From: UBA8752 sp002336475
GTDB taxonomy: Bacteria > Bacteroidota > Bacteroidia > Flavobacteriales_D > Sanyastnellaceae
Reading direction: 5' to 3'
Assembly (NCBI GenBank): GCA_943846755.1
Contig: OX044365.1
Span: 620,001-684,000, forward strand
Length of the DNA stretch: 64,000 bases
Part shown: one piece after another, positions 30,303 through 38,707 of the stretch
Layout: each line of letters begins with the position of its first letter
Numbering within the stretch: position 1 is the stretch's first letter
Notes under the pieces: model-generated
The model's database searches: none
The model's input: only the letters and a program-made list of their open reading frames with translations
Told to the model about the DNA's origin: nothing
Translations under genes and position numbers: made by a program

Positions 30303-32008
30303 ATGCGCTGCAGCAAATTTTAGAACACGACGCAGCGTCTCCTTGGACGTTCCTGAACGGGTCTTTCTGGCTGTTTCTGCTCGTTGTCTTGGCCTTTGAT
30401 GCGGCCCTGCACCGCGACCGACAGCGCGGTTTGCGGCACTTCTGGCTGCTCGCGGCCAGCTTGTTGTTTTACTGGAAGACCTCGGGTTGGTTTTTTCTAA
30501 TCCTGGTCTTTTCTACGGTGAGCGATTACTGGATCGGACACCGGATTGCTGCAGCCAAAGGCGACCGGGGCAAGAACCGCTGGCTCGCGCTGAGCATCGG
30601 CCTGAACCTCGCCCTTCTGTTCTATTTCAAATACACCTATTTCCTCACCGAATCGTGGAATGCCGCCTCGGGCTCCTCCATCATCCCGAGGAATTGGCTG
30701 GCCATGGGGTTCAATGCTGCTGCAGGAACATCGTGGTCAGTCGACCGCATTCTGCTGCCGGTGGGCATTAGCTTTTACACCTTTCAGACGATCAGCTACA
30801 CGGTGGACATTCGCCGCGGTCTGGTTCAACCCTTGAAGCGGCTCAGCGACTTTGGGTTTTATGTGTCCTTCTTTCCGCAGCTTGTGGCCGGTCCCATTGT
30901 CCGGGCGGCTGACTTTGTGCCCCAAATTCTGCACCCCAAACCGGTGACCAAAGCCACCATTGGGCGCGCCGGCTTCTGGATTCTGAATGGATTGCTCAAA
31001 AAGGTCCTTTTGGCGGATTGGATTGCGGTCAATTTCAATGACCGCGTGTTTGCCTCGCCGGCAACACACAGTGGTTTTGAGGTCCTCATGGCCATGTATG
31101 GCTATTCCCTGCAGGTCTACGCCGATTTCAGTGGATACACCGACATGGCCATCGGCGTGGCTTTGCTCATGGGCTACCACTTGCCCCAAAACTTCAACAG
31201 CCCATACAAGGCCGACAGCTGTGGCAACTTCTGGAAGCGCTGGCACATGAGCCTGTCGGGGTGGCTCAAGGATTACCTCTACATCCCCATGGGGGGCAAC
31301 CGCAGGGCCTCGTGGTTTACCGCCATCTGCGGGGCTTTTCTGCTGTCTTTTGTGGCCTTGATGTGGCCCAACCCCAAGATCCTCGGTGGGCTTGCGGGGG
31401 TGGTGCTCACCGCTGCCTTGGCCATGGCGCGCATTCCCGCATTTCACTCCTGGGTGACCACCAACATCAACATTTGGATGACCATGCTGCTGGGCGGTTT
31501 GTGGCACGGAGCCGGCTGGAACTTTGTCATCTGGGGCGGGCTCAATGGCCTCGGCATCACCGTCTACAAGTTGTGGCGCAAGGTCAGCCCTTGGGAGGCC
31601 AAAGACACCTTTTGGAAGCGGGCCATTGCCGTGACGCTGACCTTTCACTTTATCACCTTTACGCGCATCTGGTTCCGCAGTGCTTCCCACACCACGTGGG
31701 CCTCATTTGGCACCGAACACGACATGGTCAGCGAGTGGGACACTGCCCAAATCATTCTGTCCAAATTGGTGGAATCAACGCCCCTAAATGTGGGAATCGA
31801 CGTCATGCAGCACTACAGCATGGTCTTTGGCGTCATGGCCCTTGGCTACTTGATTCACCTGTTGCCTTCGCGGCTCAAAGCAGCGTATCGGCAGGCTTTT
31901 GTGCGCGCCCCGCTGGCACTACAAGCAGGATGCGCCATTGTGGCGGTATCTCTGGCTTCGGCCATCCTCTCAGCAGGAGGAACGCCGTTCATTTACTTCC
32001 AGTTCTGA
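30299..32008 (+). CDS. MBOAT family O-acyltransferase (AlgI/DltB/PatA-like)
   Basis: The 569-residue polytopic membrane protein shows the MBOAT signatures: FFPQLVAGPIVRAADF (near 200), YADFSGYTDMAIG (near 275), NFWKRWHMSLSGWLKDYLY (near 308-326) and the catalytic His403 in GGLWHGAGWNF. These proteins move acyl groups, usually acetyl, across the inner membrane for O-acylation of alginate, teichoic acid or peptidoglycan. Its ATG overlaps the second SGNH gene by 4 bp, so all four genes are translationally linked. With a LysM protein at the head of the operon, peptidoglycan is the favoured substrate, but an exported polysaccharide is not excluded. Confidence 0.93.
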   Translation: MNALQQILEHDAASPWTFLNGSFWLFLLVVLAFDAALHRDRQRGLRHFWLLAASLLFYWKTSGWFFLILVFSTVSDYWIGHRIAAAKGDRGKNRWLALSIGLNLALLFYFKYTYFLTESWNAASGSSIIPRNWLAMGFNAAAGTSWSVDRILLPVGISFYTFQTISYTVDIRRGLVQPLKRLSDFGFYVSFFPQLVAGPIVRAADFVPQILHPKPVTKATIGRAGFWILNGLLKKVLLADWIAVNFNDRVFASPATHSGFEVLMAMYGYSLQVYADFSGYTDMAIGVALLMGYHLPQNFNSPYKADSCGNFWKRWHMSLSGWLKDYLYIPMGGNRRASWFTAICGAFLLSFVALMWPNPKILGGLAGVVLTAALAMARIPAFHSWVTTNINIWMTMLLGGLWHGAGWNFVIWGGLNGLGITVYKLWRKVSPWEAKDTFWKRAIAVTLTFHFITFTRIWFRSASHTTWASFGTEHDMVSEWDTAQIILSKLVESTPLNVGIDVMQHYSMVFGVMALGYLIHLLPSRLKAAYRQAFVRAPLALQAGCAIVAVSLASAILSAGGTPFIYFQF

Positions 32009-32011
32009 AGT

Positions 32012-32254
32012 TCAGTGGGTGCCCAAGGACTGCTCTGTGGCCGTCCCTGGCTTGAAGTCAACGCCGTCATAGGCGCTGCAATTCTTGGCGTTCCGGCTAC
32101 AACCGGTGGCAAAGGCGAGAAGCCACAAACACCCCATGGTCACCACAAACAACCGTTGAAGGTTGGAGTGACGGTGCAACTGGCTGGCATCCAAGGTAGA
32201 CGCCTTGCTCACCGCTGCGGGACGCCTGAATGGGGTAGGATTTGGGTTCGGCAT
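32012..32254 (-). CDS. Small predicted lipoprotein
   Basis: An 80-residue frame convergent with the MBOAT gene (3 bp between stops). Its hydrophobic stretch LFVVTMGCLWLLAFATGC (about 35-52) ends in a plausible lipobox Cys, followed by a short hydrophilic tail (SRNAKNCSAYDGVDF). The N-terminal 30 residues before the hydrophobic segment are long for a signal peptide; an internal ATG at the VTMGC position could be the true start. No known domain. Existence is plausible but not certain. Confidence 0.5.
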   Translation of the reverse strand: MPNPNPTPFRRPAAVSKASTLDASQLHRHSNLQRLFVVTMGCLWLLAFATGCSRNAKNCSAYDGVDFKPGTATEQSLGTH

Positions 32255-32330
32255 AACAGGTAGGGAACGAAGGTAAGCACCGAAATGTTGTCTCCATGAC
32301 AAAGGAGGTCTGTGGTTGTTTTTCCACCCG

Positions 32331-32337
32331 TAGTTTC
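32331..32337 (+). promoter_or_regulatory. Candidate -7 element (small membrane protein)
   Basis: TAGTTTC followed by 5 nt and the ATG at 32343, the same geometry as at several other genes in the window. Confidence 0.35.
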
Positions 32338-32342
32338 GAACC

Positions 32343-32684
32343 ATGAAAGGACAAGAAGACAAAGGACAAGACCAGTGGCTGCTGAACCTTAGCCTCGTGC
32401 TTTTGGTCGTTTACAACGGCTTGTTCCTTCTGGATGTCATTTTCGAAGGTGCAGGCGTGGGCCGCTGGGCCGCAGCATTCATGGCCTTTATAGACGAGCG
32501 CCGGGGCTGGGTCACCTTGTTCGAGGCCATCGCAGCCCTCTCTGTTTTCGTGGACCTCATCGTTCGGTTCGATGCCTATGAAAACCGAGGTCGGAACGCC
32601 CGGGTGACCGCCATTGCCATTTGCATGGCCGGACTGGTCTTCAAGGCCTTTACATTCTACCTAGACTCGGCGTATTTGGAGTGA
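32343..32684 (+). CDS. Small integral membrane protein of unknown function
   Basis: The 113-residue protein has three likely membrane helices (about 14-33, 58-73 and 86-107), with a charged cytoplasmic N terminus (MKGQEDKGQDQ) and a loop DERRGW. I do not recognise the family. It stands alone between a convergent lipoprotein upstream and the CarboxypepD_reg gene, whose stop is 15 bp away on the other strand. Confidence 0.7.
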   Translation: MKGQEDKGQDQWLLNLSLVLLVVYNGLFLLDVIFEGAGVGRWAAAFMAFIDERRGWVTLFEAIAALSVFVDLIVRFDAYENRGRNARVTAIAICMAGLVFKAFTFYLDSAYLE

Positions 32685-32698
32685 CCCTTTCCTGAGAA

Positions 32699-33496
32699 TC
32701 AATCGTCCCACTGGTACTCGAAGTCCACATCCTCCAGCCGCTCAGGCCGGGACTTGAATGCGGTGAACCGCTCTCTGGTCCAAAGGATAAACTCGTATTG
32801 AGTCAGCGCCTTTAGAACCGCCTCCCCCGGGTCCACGAAGTCCAAAAAGGCTTCGAACTCTCCCTCTTCGAGACTGACGATGTCATAGTCGACATACTTC
32901 CCAAGCAGCTCGCGCAGCAGCTCCCTCCTTTGGTCCTCGTTTTCGAGACGGGCGACTTCGCGCTTGCTGCGCTCGAACCTGTTGAACTGTTCGTACAAGA
33001 ACGTGATGGGGCTGGTCAAGGCATCGATTCCACTGGTGCGGTACTCTTTTTCATTGTAACCCAAGGCCTTAATGTCGCGCACGATGTCGCCCAGATCCCG
33101 GGGCGCAATGATCTCCGCTGTGGCCACTTGCACTGAAATCGGCACGAGGTGTACCGACCAAGACCACCCTGAAGGCGGCGCTTCAGATGCAGGAACGATG
33201 CGGGACACTGTGCGGTAGCCAATGGCAGCGAACTGCAGTGTATCTCCCGGAGCCGAACGAAACGCAAAGCGTCCGCTGGCACTGCCAAACCGGCCTTCTC
33301 CCGTGCTTCTGTTTACGATCATGCAGCCCGGCAGGCCCCTGCCATCGGGACCCAACACTTCTCCGTTCAACTTCACTTTCTCCCCCTCCAATGTCCCAAG
33401 TGCAACCTCTTGGGCCCAAATGCCAGCACCGCCACACCCTAAAATCCCCACGAGGATGAACGCAAAAAGCTGCTGGAAAAATGAACGGTTCTCCAT
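32699..33496 (-). CDS. Secreted CarboxypepD_reg-like domain protein
   Basis: The 265-residue protein has a signal peptide (ending IWAQ near 29). A beta-sandwich carboxypeptidase-regulatory-like domain follows (about 40-125: LNGEVLGPDGRGLPGCMIV, GRFAFRSAPGDTLQFAAIGY), as found at the N terminus of SusC/TonB receptors and in many Bacteroidota surface proteins. The C-terminal half (130-265) is helical and charged. Periplasmic or surface location is likely; function is unknown. A TAGTTTG motif ends 5 nt before its ATG, and the meaB gene diverges from the same 32-bp gap. Confidence 0.82.
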   Translation of the reverse strand: MENRSFFQQLFAFILVGILGCGGAGIWAQEVALGTLEGEKVKLNGEVLGPDGRGLPGCMIVNRSTGEGRFGSASGRFAFRSAPGDTLQFAAIGYRTVSRIVPASEAPPSGWSWSVHLVPISVQVATAEIIAPRDLGDIVRDIKALGYNEKEYRTSGIDALTSPITFLYEQFNRFERSKREVARLENEDQRRELLRELLGKYVDYDIVSLEEGEFEAFLDFVDPGEAVLKALTQYEFILWTRERFTAFKSRPERLEDVDFEYQWDD

Positions 33497-33501
33497 GGAG
33501 C

Positions 33502-33520
33502 CAAACTACCGCATAACTTG
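33502..33520. promoter_or_regulatory. Back-to-back candidate -7 elements, CarboxypepD_reg gene and meaB
   Basis: In the 32-bp gap between two divergent starts, TAGTTTG (minus, 33508 to 33502) ends 5 nt before one ATG and TAACTTG (plus, 33514-33520) ends 8 nt before the other. Only 5 bp separate the two motifs. Confidence 0.4.
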
Positions 33521-33528
33521 CCCACGGG

Positions 33529-34578
33529 ATGGCCAAAGACCTTGAAAATGAAGCCCGCCACCGGGCCCTGAGTAGGATTCGCGAAGCACGGACGCAGCAA
33601 CCGCAGGGCGTCCAAGAATGGATGGACCTCATCGCGGCCGGAGACCGGACCGCTTTGGCGAGGGCCATCAGTTTGGTCGAGAGCACCAAGGAAGGCGACA
33701 GGGCAACCGCCGAGGCCCTGCTCAAAATGGCTGCAGAAAAAGCCGGCCACGCTTTGCGTTATGGAATCACCGGCGTACCCGGTGCAGGCAAGAGCACCTG
33801 GATTGAAGCGGCAGGCATGGACCTCATAGGACGTGGCCATAAAGTGGCGGTCCTGGCCGTGGACCCCAGCAGCCACCGAACCGGCGGCAGTCTTCTGGGG
33901 GACAAAACACGGATGTCCGACCTCTCGTTGCACCCCGATGCCTTTGTGCGCCCTTCGCCTTCAGGCCGCACGCTTGGCGGTGTAGCCGAAGCCACTGCAG
34001 AGGTCGCCCTGCTGTGCGAATCGGCAGGGTTTGACCGCATTCTTATCGAAACCGTAGGCGTGGGCCAGAGTGAAACTGAAGTCCGGCACATGACCGATGT
34101 GTTTCTGCTGCTGTTGATTCCAGGCGGTGGAGACGGAATTCAAGGCATCAAACGGGGAATCTTAGAATGGGCCGACGCCGTTTGGGTCAACAAGGCCGAC
34201 GGTGGTCCTGAGCGCCTCGCAGCAGCGCAGTCTGCCCTCTCGGTTTATCAAGGGGCCTTGTCCTTGTTGGCGGCGCCTGAAGATGGCGCTCCTCCCCTCT
34301 TTGGGACGGGGTCTGCCCTGGATGCTGCGCAGGTGCACGCCCTTGTAGATGAGTTGGAAGCACGCTTGGCTGAGGCCCAAGGCAACGGAAACCTCGAGGC
34401 GCGCCGCTCGCGACAATGGCGGGACAGCGCAGAGGCCTTGCTGGCTGCAGAAGCCTTGCGCAGTGTGCGAAATCACCCGCAATTCTCCACCCTATGGCAA
34501 CGCCTACAAGCCGATGCCCTACACTCACAAATCTTGCCGATTGAGCAGATCCGCCTCCTGCTAAAAAGGCTAGATTGA
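33529..34578 (+). CDS. meaB: Methylmalonyl-CoA mutase-associated GTPase MeaB
   Basis: The 349-residue protein is a G3E P-loop GTPase that protects and gates cofactor loading of methylmalonyl-CoA mutase. Visible motifs are Walker A GVPGAGKST (near 81), the switch region DPSSHRTGGSLLGDKTRM (near 113-130), ETVGVGQSE (near 175) and the guanine-specificity NKAD (near 222). The C-terminal dimerisation helix is present. The mutase genes are not in the window. It implies a B12-dependent methylmalonyl-CoA pathway in this organism. The next gene starts 7 bp downstream. Confidence 0.95.
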   Translation: MAKDLENEARHRALSRIREARTQQPQGVQEWMDLIAAGDRTALARAISLVESTKEGDRATAEALLKMAAEKAGHALRYGITGVPGAGKSTWIEAAGMDLIGRGHKVAVLAVDPSSHRTGGSLLGDKTRMSDLSLHPDAFVRPSPSGRTLGGVAEATAEVALLCESAGFDRILIETVGVGQSETEVRHMTDVFLLLLIPGGGDGIQGIKRGILEWADAVWVNKADGGPERLAAAQSALSVYQGALSLLAAPEDGAPPLFGTGSALDAAQVHALVDELEARLAEAQGNGNLEARRSRQWRDSAEALLAAEALRSVRNHPQFSTLWQRLQADALHSQILPIEQIRLLLKRLD

Positions 34579-34585
34579 GGGAAGC

Positions 34586-35593
34586 GTGAGGGGAATACTC
34601 CCTCCTCACCTTCTTGTTGTGCTGATCACTTTTACCGCTTTTTCGTTGTGCTGCGTGGCCATGGCTGTGGCATTGGCCTTGCGCCATGAAATTGGCATGG
34701 CCATGGATGGTGACTCGGAATGGCACCTGACACTTGGGGCCATTCCCAGCAGCCGTTGGTCCCTTGCAACTTCTGTATCGGTTTTCCTGTGGGCCAATGG
34801 CTTCGGCGTCTGGATGCTCTGCGCAGCGCCGTGGGCAGGAGCATGCACTGTGATCGCAGCAGTGGTGATGTGTGGTTTGATCTGGGGCGCAGGCCGTCAA
34901 GGCTGGCTGATGTTTCAGGCACAGGAAATTCATGAAATGACATGGATTGTGCACCAACGGGGCAGCGTGCAAGACCAAATCATGAGGGCCTGTGAGCGAG
35001 AGGCCATGGAGCGGCGGCTGCGGCGGTGTCAGGCTACCCTCATGCTCACAAGAAGGGGCGGCACTGACCTTTCACAGCTGTTCAATTCGCTCGAAGAACA
35101 GGTGGCGCGCATGAAAAACGACGCCATGGAAGCTGCGGATGTGGTGGGTGGTTTTGCCGCTCACTTGCGTCATGTGTTTATTGAATCAGATGTCGATGAC
35201 ATCCCCCTTGGCGAGGCCTGCAAGCACATCGAACGCTGGGCACGGGTTCTGCAATCCTTAGGAGCCTCGGCCATTTCCATTTCAGGCGCCCCCGCCCTGG
35301 AATCCAAAGAAGGCCAACGGCGCATTCCCGCACTGCTCATGCTCGGCGCAACCGAACGGCTTGGTGTTGCCGCTTTGCAAGATTCCTCAGCGCCGCCCAT
35401 GCATTGGCAGTGGTCCATTCAACAGCATACGGTGCGCCTAGAAACATGCGGCGGTGCACCCTTGCAACTGGGCGGAAGCGAACTCCGAGATTGGGACGCC
35501 GCCTTTATGTTGCGGCACGGTGGTTTGGCCCATGCAGGAGGCGCTTGGTCCTTTGAACTTCCGCTCCTGCCCAGCCCCCAATCAGGCCATTAG
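34586..35593 (+). CDS. LytS/YehU-like membrane protein lacking the phospho-acceptor histidine
   Basis: The 335-residue protein starts with GTG 7 bp after meaB. It has three likely membrane helices (about 7-32, 57-80, 84-104), a linker helix, and a segment that aligns by eye with the LytS-type His kinase region. GGTDLSQLFNSLEEQVARM and ADVVGGFAAHLRHVFIES stand where the family has NPHFLFNSLN and ...LSxLLRYxL. The acceptor His position is Ser163, and the C-terminal part (about 215-335) keeps little of the ATPase motifs. This points to a non-catalytic sensor relative. Pairing with meaB may be only positional. No LytTR regulator is near. Confidence 0.65.
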   Translation: MRGILPPHLLVVLITFTAFSLCCVAMAVALALRHEIGMAMDGDSEWHLTLGAIPSSRWSLATSVSVFLWANGFGVWMLCAAPWAGACTVIAAVVMCGLIWGAGRQGWLMFQAQEIHEMTWIVHQRGSVQDQIMRACEREAMERRLRRCQATLMLTRRGGTDLSQLFNSLEEQVARMKNDAMEAADVVGGFAAHLRHVFIESDVDDIPLGEACKHIERWARVLQSLGASAISISGAPALESKEGQRRIPALLMLGATERLGVAALQDSSAPPMHWQWSIQQHTVRLETCGGAPLQLGGSELRDWDAAFMLRHGGLAHAGGAWSFELPLLPSPQSGH

Positions 35594-36946
35594 GCGGCCA
35601 GCCAGATCCTTCATTGAAACGGACGCTTGGGTGCCCGTACTCATGTTGCGCAGCGTCACATTTCCTGCGGCTGCCTCATCGCTGCCGATCACAACCACAT
35701 GGGGAACATTGCGGTCATCGGCGTATTTGAATTGCCGCTTCATTTTCGCGGCATCGGGGTAAACTTCCGTGCGCAGGCCATGGCGCCTGCACAGCGCAGC
35801 TGCAGCCAGCACTTGGGGCAAGGTCTCCTCTCCCATGTGCAGCAACAGCACATCGAGCCCTATATCCAAACCGGTGGGGAAAGCACCAAAATGCTCGAGC
35901 ACATCGTAGATCCGGTCTGCGCCAAAACTGATGCCGACACCGCTCACATCTGGCATTCCAAAAATGCCCGTGAGGTCATCGTAGCGTCCGCCGCCGCAAA
36001 TGCTGCCCACGGGGCCGTCCACCACTTGCACTTCAAAAATCGCCCCAGTGTAATAGTCCAGGCCCCTGGCCAGTCCGGGCGCAAACACCAATTCCGGCTC
36101 CTGAACGCCCTCTGATTTGGCGAGACTCCACAATGAAGCCAAGGCTGCTACCCCCTCCTTTACCGCAGGTACAGGAAACTGTTCGGCCAAAGCCTCCATG
36201 CCTTGAACGCCTTCTGGCCGTTCCTCAAACAGCGCTTTTGTTCCGTCCTGGACGGCCTCACTAAACCCGCGCTCCCCCAATTCCTTGCACACCCCATCGA
36301 TGCCGATTTTGTCGGCTTTGTCTACCGCGACGGTCCACTCTGTGAGCCGTTCTCCGATGCCCAAATGGTCTGCCATACCCGAAAGAATGCGCCGGTCGTT
36401 GACCAAAATTCTAAAGTGCGGCACTTTCAGCGCGGTCAACGCCTCGAAAAACAGGCACACCAGCTCCAATTCGCACAGCACTCCGGTCGAACCAATGATG
36501 TCGGCATCGCACTGCACAAATTCCTGGTAGCGCCCCTTTCCTGGGCGGTCACCCCTCCACACCGTCTGCATCTGATACCTTTTGAATGGCATCGGGATCT
36601 CGTTGCGGTGCATGGTGACAAAACGCGCAAAGGGTACGGTCAAATCGTAGCGCAATGCCTTTTTGCTGATCTGAAAGCCCAGTGCTTTGCTGTCCCGAGC
36701 TTCCAAGGTGGCATCTTGAGCTTTGCCCAGGAAGTCTCCATTGTTCAGGATTTTGAATATCAGCTGATCTCCCTCATCGCCATACTTTCCAGTAAGGGTG
36801 GTCAGGGCCTCCATGGCCGGAGTCTCAATGGGCTGGAATCCACGCCCTTCAAAGGCGGTACGGAGGGTGGAGAAAATCCACTGTCGGCGCGCCATCACCT
36901 CAGGGGTGAAGTCGCGTGTGCCTTTGGGAATGCTGGGTTTGCTCAT
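35582..36946 (-). CDS. hisS: Histidine-tRNA ligase (HisS)
   Basis: The 454-residue class II aminoacyl-tRNA synthetase charges tRNA-His. It begins KPSIPKGTRDFTP as in the family. It also has the class II motif 2 region (YQMQTVWRGDRPGKGRYQEF), histidine-specific FAPGLARGLDYYTGAIFE (near 285) and GGGRYDDLTG (near 316), and a C-terminal anticodon-binding domain. The gene overlaps the LytS-like gene by 12 bp tail to tail. Its promoter appears to lie at 36957-36988. Confidence 0.97.
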   Translation of the reverse strand: MSKPSIPKGTRDFTPEVMARRQWIFSTLRTAFEGRGFQPIETPAMEALTTLTGKYGDEGDQLIFKILNNGDFLGKAQDATLEARDSKALGFQISKKALRYDLTVPFARFVTMHRNEIPMPFKRYQMQTVWRGDRPGKGRYQEFVQCDADIIGSTGVLCELELVCLFFEALTALKVPHFRILVNDRRILSGMADHLGIGERLTEWTVAVDKADKIGIDGVCKELGERGFSEAVQDGTKALFEERPEGVQGMEALAEQFPVPAVKEGVAALASLWSLAKSEGVQEPELVFAPGLARGLDYYTGAIFEVQVVDGPVGSICGGGRYDDLTGIFGMPDVSGVGISFGADRIYDVLEHFGAFPTGLDIGLDVLLLHMGEETLPQVLAAAALCRRHGLRTEVYPDAAKMKRQFKYADDRNVPHVVVIGSDEAAAGNVTLRNMSTGTQASVSMKDLAGRLMA

Positions 36947-36956
36947 GCTGCGGCGC

Positions 36957-36988
36957 CAAAGTTACAAGGCCGAGGGGGCTTCATTCAA
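36957..36988 (-). promoter_or_regulatory. Bacteroidota-type promoter of hisS
   Basis: TTG (36988-36986), 21 nt, then TAACTTTG (36964-36957), matching the -33/-7 consensus TTG-N19-21-TAnnTTTG. The -7 element ends 10 nt before the hisS ATG, so the leader would be very short. The -33 lies in the last codons of the WD40 gene. Confidence 0.6.
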
Positions 36989-37883
36989 GGTCAATGTCCC
37001 AAATCAAGATGCGGCCATCGTCACCTGCCGTTGCCAAGGTTCCATCTTGGCTCCACACCATGGCATTGATGGAGCGGGTGTGACCCTGCCAATGCGGCCT
37101 TGAGATTCGGACGCCCAAAGCCAAAGTATCGGCATGCCAAAAGGCAATGCTCTTGTCTCTCGAACACGTCGCCACCCAACGTTGGTCAGGGGAAACGGCC
37201 ATGCGGTAGATGGCGCCCTTGTGCGCATCCACAGACAGCACTGCAGTCAAACTTCCGTCGGCTTCCATTTTCCAGATGCGCAGCCTGCCATCGCCTCCAA
37301 CGCTGGCCAAGGCAGCCTTGCCTGGCCACGCCATCAACGCGCGCACTGCGCCTGTGTGGGCTGCTGTTGAAACACCGCTACTGAGGCTGTGAATGGCACC
37401 TTCAGATGTGCCCAATAAAACCCCTTCATCCAAAGCCAAGCTGCACCTCACCCTGCCCTGGACTTTGGCCATTTCTTGACCTTGAGGCCAATTCAACCAG
37501 CGCCCGTCTGCCCCTCCTGTTCCAGCAGGGGTCACCACGTAAGTGCCTCCGGGATGGGCCGGGGTGATTTTCCATTGGCCGTCTTCTGTTACGCTCAACA
37601 CTCCCCCATCTCCTGTCCCTGCCAACATTCCTGTGCCATTGGAACAGGCCGCAAAAAGTGGTGCTGCCGCTTTTGCCAATGCCTTTCCCCGGATTTCCCA
37701 AGCCCGGCCTGCCTTGGCCCAACGCACAAGCAGGCCATCCCCACCTGCACTGAGAAGGTCACCCTCGGCGTTTAATTCGAGGTCATACACCGCACCTTGG
37801 TGGCCTTCCAATGTTTGAAGCAGGCGCGGCTGTGGGGCCGCGAAACCTTCAGGCTGTGGGCCATTGTGGGTGTTTGAAGACAT
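36981..37883 (-). CDS. WD40-repeat beta-propeller protein
   Basis: The 300-residue protein consists of WD40-like repeats without a signal peptide, so it is probably cytosolic. Good repeats end in LRIWKMEAD (near 206), SIAFWHADT (near 250) and RILIWDIDL (C terminus), each preceded by the usual GH...V..L..S/A.G pattern (LEGHQGAVYDLELN near 25). About seven blades fit the length. Such propellers are protein-interaction scaffolds; the partner is unknown. TACCTTTG ends 5 nt before its ATG. Confidence 0.88.
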   Translation of the reverse strand: MSSNTHNGPQPEGFAAPQPRLLQTLEGHQGAVYDLELNAEGDLLSAGGDGLLVRWAKAGRAWEIRGKALAKAAAPLFAACSNGTGMLAGTGDGGVLSVTEDGQWKITPAHPGGTYVVTPAGTGGADGRWLNWPQGQEMAKVQGRVRCSLALDEGVLLGTSEGAIHSLSSGVSTAAHTGAVRALMAWPGKAALASVGGDGRLRIWKMEADGSLTAVLSVDAHKGAIYRMAVSPDQRWVATCSRDKSIAFWHADTLALGVRISRPHWQGHTRSINAMVWSQDGTLATAGDDGRILIWDIDLE

Positions 37884-37888
37884 CGTTA

Positions 37889-37896
37889 CAAAGGTA
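37889..37896 (-). promoter_or_regulatory. Candidate -7 element (WD40 gene)
   Basis: TACCTTTG, a perfect TAnnTTTG match on the minus strand, ends 5 nt before the ATG at 37883. No TTG is found 19-21 nt upstream. Confidence 0.5.
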
Positions 37897-37923
37897 TTCC
37901 TGCAATCCTGTATGACTGTGGCA

Positions 37924-38631
37924 TCAACTCAAACCCTCAGGCCACCAGCGGATGGGCGTTTCATTCCGCGATTCCAGCCAGCTGTTGACTTTGCTGAAAT
38001 GGCCACAGCCAAGGAATCCGCGATGCGCGCTCAATGGGCTGGGGTGCGGCGCCTCCAAAATGAGGTGATCTTGGGGCAACCCGCGCACCAATTCGGCATG
38101 TTGTTGGGCATGCTTGCCCCACAACAAGAAAACCGCAGGCCTCGCTACACAAGCTGACAACAGCGCAGATGTGATTTCCTGCCACCCCAACCCTCGGTGC
38201 GAGCGGGGCTCGCCATGCTCAACACTCAGGACATCGTTGAGCAACAACACGCCTTGTTCGGCCCAAGAAGTCAGGTCTCCCGAACCCTGCGGAACGCCTC
38301 CACATGAGGCTGCAATCTCCTTATAGATGTTGCGCAACGATGGAGGGAGAGGCTGCCCCATTGGAACTGAAAAAGCCAAACCATCGGCCTGACCGTGTCC
38401 GTGGTAGGGATCTTGGCCCAAAATCACGACCCTGACCTGTGTTGGCGGTCCAACTTCGCGAATGGCCCTAAACCATTGGTTGGGTTTTGGGTGGCACAGG
38501 TTTTGGGCATAGGCCGCAGACAGCCTTGTGGAGAACGCTGAAGGCGTGGCTTTTAGCAAAAAATCATTCCAATCTGGAATGCCCAAAGCGGCTTCTAAAG
38601 CTGCTGATATTTCTTCCTCAAACGCGTTCAT
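37924..38631 (-). CDS. ung: Uracil-DNA glycosylase (Ung, family 1)
   Basis: The 235-residue enzyme removes uracil from DNA as the first step of base excision repair. The active-site motif GQDPYHG (near 73-79) with the catalytic Asp, SVPMGQPLPPSLRNI, LLLNDVLSV, and the DNA-intercalation loop HPSPLSAHRGF (near 196) are all present. Length is normal. It is divergent from the DEAD/DEAH helicase gene. Confidence 0.97.
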   Translation of the reverse strand: MNAFEEEISAALEAALGIPDWNDFLLKATPSAFSTRLSAAYAQNLCHPKPNQWFRAIREVGPPTQVRVVILGQDPYHGHGQADGLAFSVPMGQPLPPSLRNIYKEIAASCGGVPQGSGDLTSWAEQGVLLLNDVLSVEHGEPRSHRGLGWQEITSALLSACVARPAVFLLWGKHAQQHAELVRGLPQDHLILEAPHPSPLSAHRGFLGCGHFSKVNSWLESRNETPIRWWPEGLS

Positions 38632-38707
38632 GTGTGAAACCTCCTAAAATACAAGTCACTCAGGGATGGTGTTCGTGAATTCCCTCGGTACTTTTGCCCC
38701 TCGTTTG

